From NCBI GenBank assembly GCA_963704455.1, contig OY969905.1, positions 1,240,001-1,304,000 on the forward strand: a stretch of DNA of 64,000 nucleotides, written 5' to 3'. The translations under genes were made by a program, and so were the position numbers. Each line of letters starts with the position of its first letter. Positions within the stretch are counted from its first letter, which is position 1. Of the stretch, positions 27,211-36,113 are shown in pieces. This DNA is from DASTCZ01 sp963704455. GTDB taxonomy: Bacteria > Acidobacteriota > Terriglobia > Acidiferrales > UBA7541. The notes under the pieces are model-generated. The model did not search any database and had not been told where the DNA came from. It was given only the letters and a program-made list of their open reading frames with translations.

Positions 27211-27845
27211 TGCGATTGCGCTTTCTTCACAGAGCCGGCTTTCGTTTTCAAGCGATAGCGGATTTCGTCCCGTCCCGCCACGCCCGAAGCGCGAATCACC
27301 AGTTCTCCGCCTGTCGCGCCAAGCTTCGGCATTGGAAACACAAGCGATACAAGTCCATGAGGATCACTGCCCGCCTGAATGCGAAATGGCGGCTCCGCTC
27401 CTTCCAGCACTACCTCCACCGTGACTCCCGCCGCGGGCTTGTTCGTCGCGCGGCCGCGCACCTCTATGTTCAGTGAAGCCGTCGCCAGCACGAGCCACGA
27501 ACCCGCATTGAGCAACCGGACTTCAATGCCCTTCGGAAACTCTATTGGCGCTTGAGAGGCGATGGGTGCCCCTGAGGTACCCGGTATCTCAAATTTCAAC
27601 ACGCCTGACCGAATGTCTTCGACAACGCTTCTGTGCTGTGTTTGGACGCGCTTGTGCAAAACCGCAGCCGGGTCCGTCAAGCCCGTTTCTTCAAACGCCT
27701 TCACACGCCGGTACATCACGCGCCCGCGGACGTAAACCGTCGTATCAATCACAATGTGAGCCGGCGAACCTGTCGACCGAGTTTCGGTTTCAACGTCGAA
27801 TGCCTGCCCGCCGGCCTGAATGCTGGAATTTGTCCCAATTCCCAA
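27207..27845 (-). CDS. Unrecognised 212-residue protein with beta-rich C-terminal domain
   Basis: I do not recognise this family. The N-terminal half (IDTTVYVRGRVMYRRVKAFE, LHKRVQTQHRSVVEDIRSG) looks like a small alpha/beta region. Residues about 95-205 look like a beta-sandwich: LNIEVRGRATNKPAAGVTVEVVLEG and SLVFPMPKLGATGGELVIRAS resemble Ig-like or carboxypeptidase-regulatory-like domains. No signal peptide is evident. The only start available is TTG, with a weak ribosome binding site. It overlaps thiS by four bases and diverges from the nuo cluster 1 promoter. Confidence 0.6.
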   Translation of the reverse strand: MGIGTNSSIQAGGQAFDVETETRSTGSPAHIVIDTTVYVRGRVMYRRVKAFEETGLTDPAAVLHKRVQTQHRSVVEDIRSGVLKFEIPGTSGAPIASQAPIEFPKGIEVRLLNAGSWLVLATASLNIEVRGRATNKPAAGVTVEVVLEGAEPPFRIQAGSDPHGLVSLVFPMPKLGATGGELVIRASGVAGRDEIRYRLKTKAGSVKKAQSQ

Positions 27846-27900
27846 GTGAGAGTTCTTTCTTGTTCCGAGAACTAGACGCCGCAGGGCCTCGAATGGCCAT

Positions 27901-27929
27901 TTGACCGTGCGGCGGCAGGCCGTTATTAT
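27901..27929 (+). promoter_or_regulatory. Sigma70-type promoter of nuo cluster 1
   Basis: TTGACC at 27901-27906, a 17-base spacer, and TATTAT at 27924-27929. Transcription would start near 27936, only about seven bases before the nuoA ATG at 27943, so the message would be nearly leaderless. No Shine-Dalgarno sequence precedes that ATG. Spacing and boxes fit a sigma70 promoter well; the start point is inferred. Confidence 0.65.
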
Positions 27930-27942
27930 AACGTCTCGGCCG

Positions 27943-28314
27943 ATGGGTGGAAATCCTCTAGAAAGTTATGCGCCGCTTCTGATTCACCTGCTCGCGGCGG
28001 TGCTGCTTTCGGCAGCGCTCGTAGCGGTTTCTATGCTCGTTGGATATCGACGGCCTTCACGCACCAAACAGCAGGCTTATGAATGCGGCGTCAACCCGTC
28101 CGGCGATGCGCGCGAGCCTTTTTCCGTGAAGTTTTACCTTGTCGCAATGCTCTTTATTTTGTTCGACGTCGAGGCCATTTTTCTGTACCCCTGGGCCTTC
28201 GTGTTTCGCGCGCTGCGCTGGTTCGGTTTCGTGGAGATGCTGCTGTACATCGGTATTTTGATGGCAGGATACGTCTATCTTTGGAAGAAAGGTGCGCTGG
28301 ACTGGAATCGCTAG
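27943..28314 (+). CDS. nuoA: NADH-quinone oxidoreductase subunit A (cluster 1)
   Basis: A 123-residue membrane subunit of respiratory complex I with three transmembrane helices. The loop QQAYECGVNPSGDAREPFSVKFYLVAMLFILFDVEAIFLYPWA contains the conserved cysteine and Asp/Glu pair of the family, next to the quinone chamber. The ATG at 27943 is used; it lies just after a near-consensus promoter and has no ribosome binding site. nuoC follows directly after 24 bases with no nuoB between, which is unusual. Confidence 0.92.
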   Translation: MGGNPLESYAPLLIHLLAAVLLSAALVAVSMLVGYRRPSRTKQQAYECGVNPSGDAREPFSVKFYLVAMLFILFDVEAIFLYPWAFVFRALRWFGFVEMLLYIGILMAGYVYLWKKGALDWNR

Positions 28315-28338
28315 GCCTCGCGCCGCTTACCAAAATAC

Positions 28339-28818
28339 ATGCCAGAACTTGAAGATTTGCAGAAGGATCCAATCTCCCGGCGCCTGCGCGCCTGGGACCC
28401 ACATTCTGTCGCGGAAGTCACCGAATATCGCGGCGAGCGGACGCTACTCGTTCCGAGGTCGCATCTACGGCGCGTAGCGGAATTGCTTGCCGGTGATGCG
28501 GAATTGGATTTTAACTTTTTATCCGACATCACTGGCGTTGACCGCTTCCCCGTCGAGCCGCGCTTTGAGTTGAACTACCACATGGTTTCCCTTTCGCACC
28601 GCGTAACGCTGCGGCTCCGCGTGCGCTTGCACGGCAGCGACCCCGTCGCTCCTTCCGTAACCCCAGTCTGGGCGACAGCTAATTGGCACGAGCGCGAAAT
28701 TTTTGACATGTTCGGCGTTCGGTTCGAGGGCCATCCCGATTTGCGGCGCATCCTGATGCCGGACGATTGGGAAGGCCATCCCATGCGCAAAGATTATCCT
28801 GTCGAGGGATGCCGGTAA
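28339..28818 (+). CDS. nuoC: NADH-quinone oxidoreductase subunit C (cluster 1)
   Basis: A 159-residue soluble subunit in the peripheral arm. The family core is FNFLSDITGVDRFP, then FELNYHMVSLSHRVTLRLRVRL, and the signature TANWHEREIFDMFGVRFEGHPDLRRILMPDDWEGHPMRKDYPV. The length is that of a stand-alone NuoC, unlike the NuoCD fusion of E. coli. The stop overlaps the nuoD start (TAATG). The paralogue in cluster 2 has a long proline-rich leader that is absent here. Confidence 0.93.
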   Translation: MPELEDLQKDPISRRLRAWDPHSVAEVTEYRGERTLLVPRSHLRRVAELLAGDAELDFNFLSDITGVDRFPVEPRFELNYHMVSLSHRVTLRLRVRLHGSDPVAPSVTPVWATANWHEREIFDMFGVRFEGHPDLRRILMPDDWEGHPMRKDYPVEGCR

Positions 28819-30020
28819 TGAGCACGGCGACCGTCAATACAGTCACCGGCGCGGCCAAAACAATGGTCCTGAACATGGGGCCGCAGCATCCTTCCACGCA
28901 CGGCGTGCTCCGTGTGATTCTGGAACTGGAGGGCGAAACGGTAATAAAGGCTACGCCCGACATCGGATACCTTCACACCGGCATCGAAAAAACTTGCGAA
29001 AAATTGACCTACTCACAAGCCATCACACTGACCGACCGGATTGATTACCTCGCGCCGCTTTCAAACAACCTCGGCTACTGCCTTGCCGTCGAAAAACTTC
29101 TCGGCATCGAAGTTCCGAAACGAGCGCAATACATCCGCGTACTGCTCACGGAATTGACGCGCATCGCGTCGCACCTCGTCTGGATCGGCACGCATGCGAT
29201 CGACCTCGGCGCGATGTCCGTTTTTCTCTACTGCTTCCGCGAGCGCGAGGAAGTCCTGAAGATCTTTGAAATGGTCTCCGGCCAACGGATGATGACCAGC
29301 TATTTCCGCATCGGCGGCCTGGCTCTCGAACCGCCCCCCGGTTGGCTCGACCGCGTTGAAAAGTTCCTGAAATTAATGCCCCCGCGCTTGGACGAATACG
29401 AAACCCTGCTCACAAAAAACCGCATTTGGTGGGCGCGCACAAAAGATATCGGGGTTATCAGCGCCGCGGATGCAATTTCACTCGGGATGAGCGGCCCATC
29501 TCTGCGCTCCACGGGCGTGAATTACGATGTCCGCAAATACTTCCCCTACAGCAGTTACGAAGAATTTGAATTTGACGTTCCCATCCGGACGGAAGGCGAT
29601 TGCTATGCGCGTTACGTTCTTCGCGTGGCCGAAGTCCGTGAGAGCATCAAAATCGTGAAACAGGCTATTCCCAAGATCCCCGCCGAAGGCCCGATTAGGA
29701 CCGACGCGCCCGGAATCGTGCCGCCACAGCGTGAAAAAATGAAAACTGAGATGGAATCGCTCATCTACCACTTCAAGATTTTCACAGAGGGGTTTTCGCC
29801 GCCGCCGGGCGAAGTTTATCAACGTATTGAATCGCCGCGCGGCGAGCTGGGCGTTTTCGTGGTCAGCGACGGCTCGCCAAAGCCATATCGCGTCAAATTT
29901 CGCGCGCCGTCATTTGTGAATTTGCAGGCGCTGCCGAAATTAGTGGAAGGCAAGTTGATCGCTGACGTTGTCGCATGCATCGGCACGATTGACATCATCC
30001 TCGGAGAAGTGGACCGCTGA
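28818..30020 (+). CDS. nuoD: NADH-quinone oxidoreductase subunit D (cluster 1)
   Basis: A 400-residue subunit forming, with NuoB, the quinone-binding site. Recognisable segments are NMGPQHPSTHGVLRV, GYLHTGIEKTCE, RIDYLAPLSNNLGYCLAVEKL, LTELTRIASHLVWIGTHAIDLGA, and PPPGEVYQRIESPRGELGVFVVSDGS; the end is DIILGEVDR. The quinone-site His and Tyr of the family lie in the HPSTHG and DRIDYL regions. The ATG at 28818 overlaps the nuoC stop; a start at 28809 is possible. The stop is one base overlapped with the next start. Confidence 0.94.
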   Translation: MSTATVNTVTGAAKTMVLNMGPQHPSTHGVLRVILELEGETVIKATPDIGYLHTGIEKTCEKLTYSQAITLTDRIDYLAPLSNNLGYCLAVEKLLGIEVPKRAQYIRVLLTELTRIASHLVWIGTHAIDLGAMSVFLYCFREREEVLKIFEMVSGQRMMTSYFRIGGLALEPPPGWLDRVEKFLKLMPPRLDEYETLLTKNRIWWARTKDIGVISAADAISLGMSGPSLRSTGVNYDVRKYFPYSSYEEFEFDVPIRTEGDCYARYVLRVAEVRESIKIVKQAIPKIPAEGPIRTDAPGIVPPQREKMKTEMESLIYHFKIFTEGFSPPPGEVYQRIESPRGELGVFVVSDGSPKPYRVKFRAPSFVNLQALPKLVEGKLIADVVACIGTIDIILGEVDR

Positions 30021-31831
30021 TGAAACTCCCCGAGGCATTGGAGACGAAATTTCAAACGCTGTTGTCGCGCTACCCCGTCAAACGTTCCGCGCTGATCCCC
30101 ATGCTTCTCTACGCGCAGGATGCCTATGGCTCCATCCACGACGAAATGATTGCGGAGATCGCGCGCCGGCTGAATTTGAATGACCTGCAGGTCACAGAAA
30201 CACTCGCGTATTACTCCATGCTGCGGCGCAAGCCCGCCGGAAAGTATCACGTGCAGGTCTGCACAAATGTGGCGTGCATGCTGCGCGGAGGCAATAAGAT
30301 CCTCGAGCATGTCCAACGAAAGCTTGAGATTGGCCACAAGGAAGTCACGAAAGACGGCGTGTTTTCACTGGAAGAAGTCGAGTGCATCGGCGCTTGCACC
30401 GGCGCGCCCGCCATGCAGGTGAATTACGATTTCTACGAAAACCTTTCCCCTGAAACCGTAGACCAAATTATTGACGGACTGGATGCAGGCCGGAAACCCG
30501 CCCCCGCGCCGCGGACGTCCGGCTCCGTCCACGAGCGGCATCCCGCGGAAGTCCCCGTAATCAGCCGGCGCTTCGGCATTAAAGATTCGCACAAGATTGA
30601 CGTGTACTTGAAGAACGAGGGTTACCAGGCGCTCGAAAAAGCGCTGAAGCAAATGACGCCCGAGCAGATTATTGATGAAACGAAGAAATCGAATCTGCGT
30701 GGACGCGGCGGCGCGGGCTTCCCCGCGGGGATGAAGTGGAGCTTCGTTCCAAAAGATATCCCCAAGCCGAAATACGTAATCGCGAACGCCGACGAGAGCG
30801 AACCCGGCACTTGCAAAGACCGGCCGCTCCTCGAAATGGACCCGCACCAGTTGATCGAAGGAATGGCGATTGCCGGAAAAGCCGTCGGCTCACATCAGGG
30901 CTACATTTATGTCCGTGGCGAATATCGAATCGTGCTGGACATTCTCGACGGCGCGGTCGCCGAAGCCTACGCGCGCGGCTATCTCGGGAAGAATATTCTG
31001 GGCACTAGTTTTGATTTCGATCTCGTCGTCCACACCGGCGCTGGCGCGTATGAATGCGGCGAAGAATCCGCGCTCATGGAATCACTCGAAGGCAAGCGAG
31101 GCTATCCGCGCATCCGGCCGCCGTTCCCCGCCGTCGTTGGACTGTACGGCTGCCCGACAGTAATCAACAACGCCGAGACGCTAAGCTCTGTGCCGAGCGT
31201 GATTCTGAAAGGCGGGGATTGGTACGCGGGTCTCGGCACACCGCGCAACGGTGGCACCCGCCTCTTTTCGATTTCCGGCCATGTAAACCGCCCCGGAATT
31301 TACGAATTGCCGATGGGATTCAACCTCAAGCGCATGATTGACGAAGTCGCGGGCGGCGTCCGCGGCGGAAAAAAACTAAAGGCTGTGATTCCTGGCGGGA
31401 GTTCGTGTCCGCTGCTGGCCGCAAACGAAATTGATATCGCCATGGACTTCGATTCCGTCGCCAAAGCCGGCTCGATGCTCGGCTCCGGCGGCACTGTGAT
31501 AATTGACGAAGACACCTGCATGGTGGATCTCGCGCGGCGCATCATGCATTTTTACGCGCACGAATCCTGCGGCTGGTGTATCCCCTGCCGCGAAGGCACC
31601 GCGTGGCTGCGCAAAATGCTGGACAGGTTCCACGAAGGATTTGGCCGCACCGAAGATATTGACATGGTGGAGGAGCTCGCGAAAAACATGTTGGGCAAGA
31701 CTTTTTGCCCGCTCGGCGACGCCGCCGCGATGCCCACCATCAGCATCGTGAAAAAGTGGCGCAATGAATTCGAGCAACATTTGAATGGCCGGTGCCCCTT
31801 CAGGCCGGCGGAGGTCTTGGCGGCGCACTAA
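30020..31831 (+). CDS. Fused NuoE-NuoF (24-kDa and 51-kDa subunits) of complex I
   Basis: A 603-residue protein joining two NADH-module subunits. The first 165 residues are NuoE: CTNVAC near 81-86 and CIGAC near 122-126 give the four ligands of the 2Fe-2S cluster N1a. After an Ala/Pro-rich linker (about 165-190), NuoF begins: FMN-site GRGGAGFPAGMKW near 227, NADH-site GAGAYECGEESAL near 340, and the N3 4Fe-4S site SCGWCIPCREGT near 516 with a fourth Cys in TFCPLGD near 562. All cofactor ligands are present, so it should be functional. The frame is continuous. nuoE and nuoF are usually separate genes. Confidence 0.92.
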   Translation: MKLPEALETKFQTLLSRYPVKRSALIPMLLYAQDAYGSIHDEMIAEIARRLNLNDLQVTETLAYYSMLRRKPAGKYHVQVCTNVACMLRGGNKILEHVQRKLEIGHKEVTKDGVFSLEEVECIGACTGAPAMQVNYDFYENLSPETVDQIIDGLDAGRKPAPAPRTSGSVHERHPAEVPVISRRFGIKDSHKIDVYLKNEGYQALEKALKQMTPEQIIDETKKSNLRGRGGAGFPAGMKWSFVPKDIPKPKYVIANADESEPGTCKDRPLLEMDPHQLIEGMAIAGKAVGSHQGYIYVRGEYRIVLDILDGAVAEAYARGYLGKNILGTSFDFDLVVHTGAGAYECGEESALMESLEGKRGYPRIRPPFPAVVGLYGCPTVINNAETLSSVPSVILKGGDWYAGLGTPRNGGTRLFSISGHVNRPGIYELPMGFNLKRMIDEVAGGVRGGKKLKAVIPGGSSCPLLAANEIDIAMDFDSVAKAGSMLGSGGTVIIDEDTCMVDLARRIMHFYAHESCGWCIPCREGTAWLRKMLDRFHEGFGRTEDIDMVEELAKNMLGKTFCPLGDAAAMPTISIVKKWRNEFEQHLNGRCPFRPAEVLAAH

Positions 31832-31847
31832 ACGATTTGCGGAAAAA

Positions 31848-34082
31848 ATGGCGGAGCAAAAACTCATCACGCTAAAAATTAACGACCGCGAAACGCAGGT
31901 CGCGCCGGGCACGCTCGTCATTGAGGCGGCGCGGCGCCTTGGCATTGAGGTTCCATCATTCTGCTATTACCCCGGCCTGTCGCTGCAGGCTGCGTGCCGG
32001 ATGTGCCTCGTTGAAGTGGAAAAGGCGCCGAAGATGCAGACCGCGTGCACGCTCACCGCGACGGACGGCATGATCGTGCGCACGGACACGCCGCAAGTTC
32101 ACGCCGCGCGCAAAGGCATGCTGGAATTCCTGCTGACGAACCATCCGCTCGATTGTCCCGTGTGCGACAAGGGCGGCGAGTGCGAACTGCAGGACATGGT
32201 CTTCCGCTACGGCGCGGACACCAGCCGCTTCGTCGAGGAAAAATATCACCAGCCCGAAGAGAAATGGTCTGAAGCGGTTTATTACGATGCTCCCCGCTGC
32301 ATCCTGTGTTTCCGCTGCGTTCGCGTTTGCGATGAAGGAATGGGCGTAAAAGCGCTTGGTGTCGGGCAACGCGGCGTGCAGTCCGTGATTATTCCCAATC
32401 GCGAAGATCGTCTCGAATGCGAAGAATGCGGGATGTGCATTGACATCTGTCCCGTCGGCGCGCTGACGAGCGGAACGTATCGCTACAAGACGCGCCCGTG
32501 GGAAATGAATTACGCGCCGACGACTTGCGCCCATTGCTCGAACGGCTGCAAAGTCACGCTCGGCGTTCGCAACAATGAAATTCTCCGCGCAAACAATCGC
32601 GATCTGAGCGGCATTAACGGCGACTTCCTGTGCGCGAAGGGCCGCTTCGGTTTCGATTTCACAAAGCATCCCGAGCGATTGCGCCTCCCGATGGTGCGCC
32701 GGGACGGGAAGTTGCAACCGACCACGTGGGAAGAGGCCCTCGGCGAAGTCGCCTCGCGGCTCGCCGAGATTCGCAAGAAGAACGGCGGGAGCGCAATCGG
32801 GTTCATCGGCTCGAATCGCACCACAAATGAAGAAAATTATCTGCTGCAGCGCATTGCGCGCGCCGCATTCGGCACGAATAACGTGGACCATCATCGCACC
32901 GCGGATTATGCCGGACTTGTCTCTGCGCTCGGAGCGAACGCCGCTTCAGCTTCAGCAACAATGCGACAACTCGGCGACGCCCGCGCGATCCTCCTGATTG
33001 GCAATAACGCGACGAATCAGAATCCACTTGTCGCGTGGCAAATCCGCGCGGCGATCAGGCACCACGGTGCGCGGCTCTATGTGTTGAACGCGCAGCCTTC
33101 TGCGCTCGACCGAAAAGCAAAAATCTCGGTAGCGTCACAATTCGGCGAAGCCGCCGCCTTGCACTGGCTGGCAACAGGCGAAGGCTCGGCGCCGGGAGAG
33201 CTCGCTGCGTTGAAGGAATCTCTCGCGAAGGAATCCGATGTTTTCATTTTGTTCGGGGCGAATATTTCCGGCGCGGCCGTGCGCGATTTGGTGAGGTACG
33301 GCTCGTCGCTCGTCGGGCGAGCACGCTACATGGCCCTCGGCGATTACAGCAATTCGCGCGGCGCCTCCGATATGGGACTGCTTCCCGCGCGTTTTCCAGG
33401 TTATTCCATGGTTTCCGACAGCGCGGTCCGCGCGCGATTCAGCAATCTCTGGGACGCTGACTTATCTTCCCGCTCGGGATTGAGCGCCAGCGAAATGCTC
33501 GCCGCTGCCCAAAGTGGCAGCTTGAAAGCACTCTACGTTGTTGGCGCCAATCCTTCAAAAACGTTCAACGTGAATAATGGAGAGCGCCCTACTGGGCTTG
33601 AATTCTTGGTAGTGAACGAACTTTTCATGACGGAAACCGCGCGGCTTGCGGACGTCGTTCTCCCTGCGGCATGCAGCTACGAAAAAGACGGCACGCTAAC
33701 GAACACGGCTGGCGAAGTGCAGATTCAGAAACGCGCGATGGATCCCGTCGGCGCGCGGACGGATTTCGATTTGCTCCGAATTCTCTCGCACCAATTAGCG
33801 AGGCATGGATTGGGCAGGCCAATTTCAATGCGCTCGCCCGAAGCAGCCTTTGAAGAAATCCGCGCAAACGTTGCTGGATATGACGTCGCACTCCCCGCGC
33901 TCCTCACAGGCGGCGAGGCCATGTCAGCTCCACGAATCGCCATTGACGGCGCAGCATCCCCCGCGTCCGCAGGAGCAATTTTCTCGGCACATGACACACT
34001 CTTCACAAGCGGCTCGCTTAGCCGCTATTTCACGATGATTCCATCTCTTATCGAAGCCGGCGAAGCGAAGGTCAAGCCGTGA
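31848..34082 (+). CDS. nuoG: NADH-quinone oxidoreductase subunit G
   Basis: A 744-residue iron-sulfur subunit of the NADH module. Order of sites: 2Fe-2S N1b near residues 37-70; HPLDCPVCDKGGEC near 98-111 (N5, His plus three Cys); 4Fe-4S motifs CILCFRCVRVC and CEECGMCIDICPVGA between about 150 and 215; and a further CAHCSNGC near 226 with a fourth Cys in FLCAKGRFG, corresponding to the extra N7 cluster seen in only some bacteria. The rest is a molybdopterin-oxidoreductase-type domain without catalytic function. The ATG at 31848 lies 16 bases after the NuoEF stop. Confidence 0.93.
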   Translation: MAEQKLITLKINDRETQVAPGTLVIEAARRLGIEVPSFCYYPGLSLQAACRMCLVEVEKAPKMQTACTLTATDGMIVRTDTPQVHAARKGMLEFLLTNHPLDCPVCDKGGECELQDMVFRYGADTSRFVEEKYHQPEEKWSEAVYYDAPRCILCFRCVRVCDEGMGVKALGVGQRGVQSVIIPNREDRLECEECGMCIDICPVGALTSGTYRYKTRPWEMNYAPTTCAHCSNGCKVTLGVRNNEILRANNRDLSGINGDFLCAKGRFGFDFTKHPERLRLPMVRRDGKLQPTTWEEALGEVASRLAEIRKKNGGSAIGFIGSNRTTNEENYLLQRIARAAFGTNNVDHHRTADYAGLVSALGANAASASATMRQLGDARAILLIGNNATNQNPLVAWQIRAAIRHHGARLYVLNAQPSALDRKAKISVASQFGEAAALHWLATGEGSAPGELAALKESLAKESDVFILFGANISGAAVRDLVRYGSSLVGRARYMALGDYSNSRGASDMGLLPARFPGYSMVSDSAVRARFSNLWDADLSSRSGLSASEMLAAAQSGSLKALYVVGANPSKTFNVNNGERPTGLEFLVVNELFMTETARLADVVLPAACSYEKDGTLTNTAGEVQIQKRAMDPVGARTDFDLLRILSHQLARHGLGRPISMRSPEAAFEEIRANVAGYDVALPALLTGGEAMSAPRIAIDGAASPASAGAIFSAHDTLFTSGSLSRYFTMIPSLIEAGEAKVKP

Positions 34083-35302
34083 GCGAATTTCTCACCCAGC
34101 ATTCGCTGCTCGCCACTTCGGTCGTGAAGACTGTCATCATGCTTGTCCTCTTGCTCACGGCTCTCGCGTATCTCACTTGGTTCGAGCGCAAGGTTGTTGC
34201 GCACATCCAGTCGCGCTGGGGACCTTATCGCGTCGGCCCGCACGGCCTTCTGCAGCCGCTCGCGGACGGAATTAAATTCATCATGAAGGAAGACCCCATG
34301 CCCTCGGGCGTGGACAAATTCGTTTACATCCTCGCGCCGCTGCTGGCGTTTGCTGTCGCACTTACCGCGCTGGGCCTGATTCCATTCGGCCCCGGGAAAA
34401 TAATGTTGTTCGGCCATGAGACCTCGATAGGCATCAGCGATCTGAATCTAGGCCTGCTTTTCCTTTTTGCAATCACGTCGCTTGGCGTTTACGGCGTCGC
34501 GCTCGCGGGTTGGGCCTCCAACAGCAAATATCCGCTCCTGGGCGGCCTGCGCAGCTCCGCGCAGATGGTGAGCTATGAACTATCGCTGACGCTCTCCGTC
34601 GTAGGCGTTCTGTTGATGGCGGGCTCGTTCAGCCTGCGCGAAATTATCGAGTCGCAAAGCGGCTGGTGGCATTACATCCCGCGCTGGAATCTGATCGCGG
34701 GCCCCGCGCCGCAGATCCTCGGATTCTTTTGCTATTTCATGGCCGCCGTCGCGGAAACGAATCGCGCTCCCTTCGATCTTGCCGAAGCCGAACAGGAACT
34801 CGTCGGCGGCTTCCACACCGAATATTCGAGCATGAAGTTCGCGATGTTCTTCATGGCCGAGTACGCAAACATGATTACGGTCTCCTGCCTCGCGACAATT
34901 CTTTTCTTCGGCGGTTGGCTATCGCCCTTCCCGGTTTCCGGCGCATGGTCTGCGACAATGTACTTCCCCGCGGCTGTATTCGTGATTTGTGGCGCAATGC
35001 TTATATGGGATGGCATCCGTTACATAACGTCGTTGGGCAAAATTGTTTTGCCCGTGCTCGGATTGGTTCTCATCGGAGTTGGCGCGCTCACTTCGATGTC
35101 ATTCGCGATAATTTTCATACAAGGCCCATTCTGGTTTCTGACCAAAGTTCTCTTCTTCCTGTTTGTTTACGTTTGGGTTCGCGGCACTCTTCCTCGGCTT
35201 CGTTATGACCAATTGATGGGCATTGGATGGAAATTATTGCTCCCCGTGTCGCTCGCAAACGTGGTGCTCACAAGCCTGGCGTTGGTGGTGACGCGCAAAT
35301 GA
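34079..35302 (+). CDS. nuoH: NADH-quinone oxidoreductase subunit H (cluster 1)
   Basis: A 407-residue membrane subunit connecting the quinone chamber to the proton channels. Family segments: WFERKVVAHIQSRWGPYRVGPHGLLQPLADGIKF, GWASNSKYPLLGGLRSSAQMVSYE, AAVAETNRAPFDLAEAEQELVGGFHTEYSSMKFAMFFMAEYANM, and LPRLRYDQLMGIGWKLLLPVS. It is about 70-80 residues longer than E. coli NuoH; the surplus lies between FFGGWLSPF and GPFWFLTKV and contains two extra hydrophobic stretches. It starts with GTG, overlapping the nuoG stop (GTGA). nuoI, which normally follows, is missing. Confidence 0.92.
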   Translation: MSEFLTQHSLLATSVVKTVIMLVLLLTALAYLTWFERKVVAHIQSRWGPYRVGPHGLLQPLADGIKFIMKEDPMPSGVDKFVYILAPLLAFAVALTALGLIPFGPGKIMLFGHETSIGISDLNLGLLFLFAITSLGVYGVALAGWASNSKYPLLGGLRSSAQMVSYELSLTLSVVGVLLMAGSFSLREIIESQSGWWHYIPRWNLIAGPAPQILGFFCYFMAAVAETNRAPFDLAEAEQELVGGFHTEYSSMKFAMFFMAEYANMITVSCLATILFFGGWLSPFPVSGAWSATMYFPAAVFVICGAMLIWDGIRYITSLGKIVLPVLGLVLIGVGALTSMSFAIIFIQGPFWFLTKVLFFLFVYVWVRGTLPRLRYDQLMGIGWKLLLPVSLANVVLTSLALVVTRK

Positions 35303-35796
35303 CCACGCTGCTTTTCTTCGCGCTTGCCGCCATCGCCGTTGCTGGCGCCGTAAGCCTGATTCTCCAGAAACACCCAATCCACAGCGCGCTTTCGCTCATC
35401 GTCGTTATGGTCGCGCTCGCCGGACTTTATCTTCTGCTCGGCGCCGAATTTATTTCCGCGGTACAAATCATTGTGTACGCTGGCGCAATCATGGTGCTTT
35501 TTATTTTCGTAATTATGTTACTCAACGCCGGCGAAGAAGAGCGCACGAACTTCAGCCGCATGGCTGCATACGTTGGCTTGCCGCTCGCCGCGGTACTCGG
35601 CGCGGGCCTCGTTTACTGGGTCGCGCACGAAGGCTCCAGCGCGCCTGGCGCTCCTTTGGCGGAATCCGCCACGCGCCCGCTGGCCATGCTGCTGTTTAAG
35701 GATTATTTGTTTCCATTTGAGCTGACTTCGATTTTGATTCTCGTCGCGATCCTGGGAGCCGTGGTGCTCGCCCATCGCGAAGGCCAAAAGGATTAG
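35299..35796 (+). CDS. nuoJ: NADH-quinone oxidoreductase subunit J (cluster 1)
   Basis: A 165-residue membrane subunit with five hydrophobic segments. It opens with LLFFALAAIAVAGAVSLIL and carries HPIHSALSLIVVMVALAGLYLLLGAEFISAVQIIVYAGAIMVLFIFVIMLL, the strongly conserved NuoJ core that includes the pi-bulge helix TM3. The ATG overlaps the nuoH stop (ATGA). The preceding frame extends further upstream but only as a shadow of nuoH. It is followed by nuoK after a 14-base gap. Confidence 0.93.
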   Translation: MTTLLFFALAAIAVAGAVSLILQKHPIHSALSLIVVMVALAGLYLLLGAEFISAVQIIVYAGAIMVLFIFVIMLLNAGEEERTNFSRMAAYVGLPLAAVLGAGLVYWVAHEGSSAPGAPLAESATRPLAMLLFKDYLFPFELTSILILVAILGAVVLAHREGQKD

Positions 35797-35810
35797 ACCA
35801 AGAACAAACA

Positions 35811-36113
35811 ATGGTCCCGTTCTCATATTACGTCGTGCTGAGCGCCGTCCTCTTCGGACTGGGAGTCGTCGGTTTTCTTTTCAAGCGCAATATCATCACG
35901 ATGTTTATGTCCATCGAATTGATGCTCAACGCCGTGAATCTGGCGTTCGTCGCGTTCAGCCGTGTGCTCGGCCAATTGGAGGGACAAGTTTTTGTTTTCT
36001 TTGTGATTGTAGTGGCGGCGGCGGAAGCCGCTGTGGGGCTCGCGATTGTGATTCTTATCGCGCGCAACCGGAAATCGCTCAACATTGAGCGCGTGGATCA
36101 ACTCAAGCTCTAA
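35811..36113 (+). CDS. nuoK: NADH-quinone oxidoreductase subunit K (cluster 1)
   Basis: A 100-residue three-helix subunit. FMSIELMLNAVNLAFVAFSR carries the conserved membrane glutamate (in SIELMLN), and VVAAAEAAVGLAIVI the second one (AEAAVGL); both are needed for proton transfer in known enzymes. The stop overlaps the nuoL start (TAATG). Length is exactly that of the family. Confidence 0.95.
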   Translation: MVPFSYYVVLSAVLFGLGVVGFLFKRNIITMFMSIELMLNAVNLAFVAFSRVLGQLEGQVFVFFVIVVAAAEAAVGLAIVILIARNRKSLNIERVDQLKL

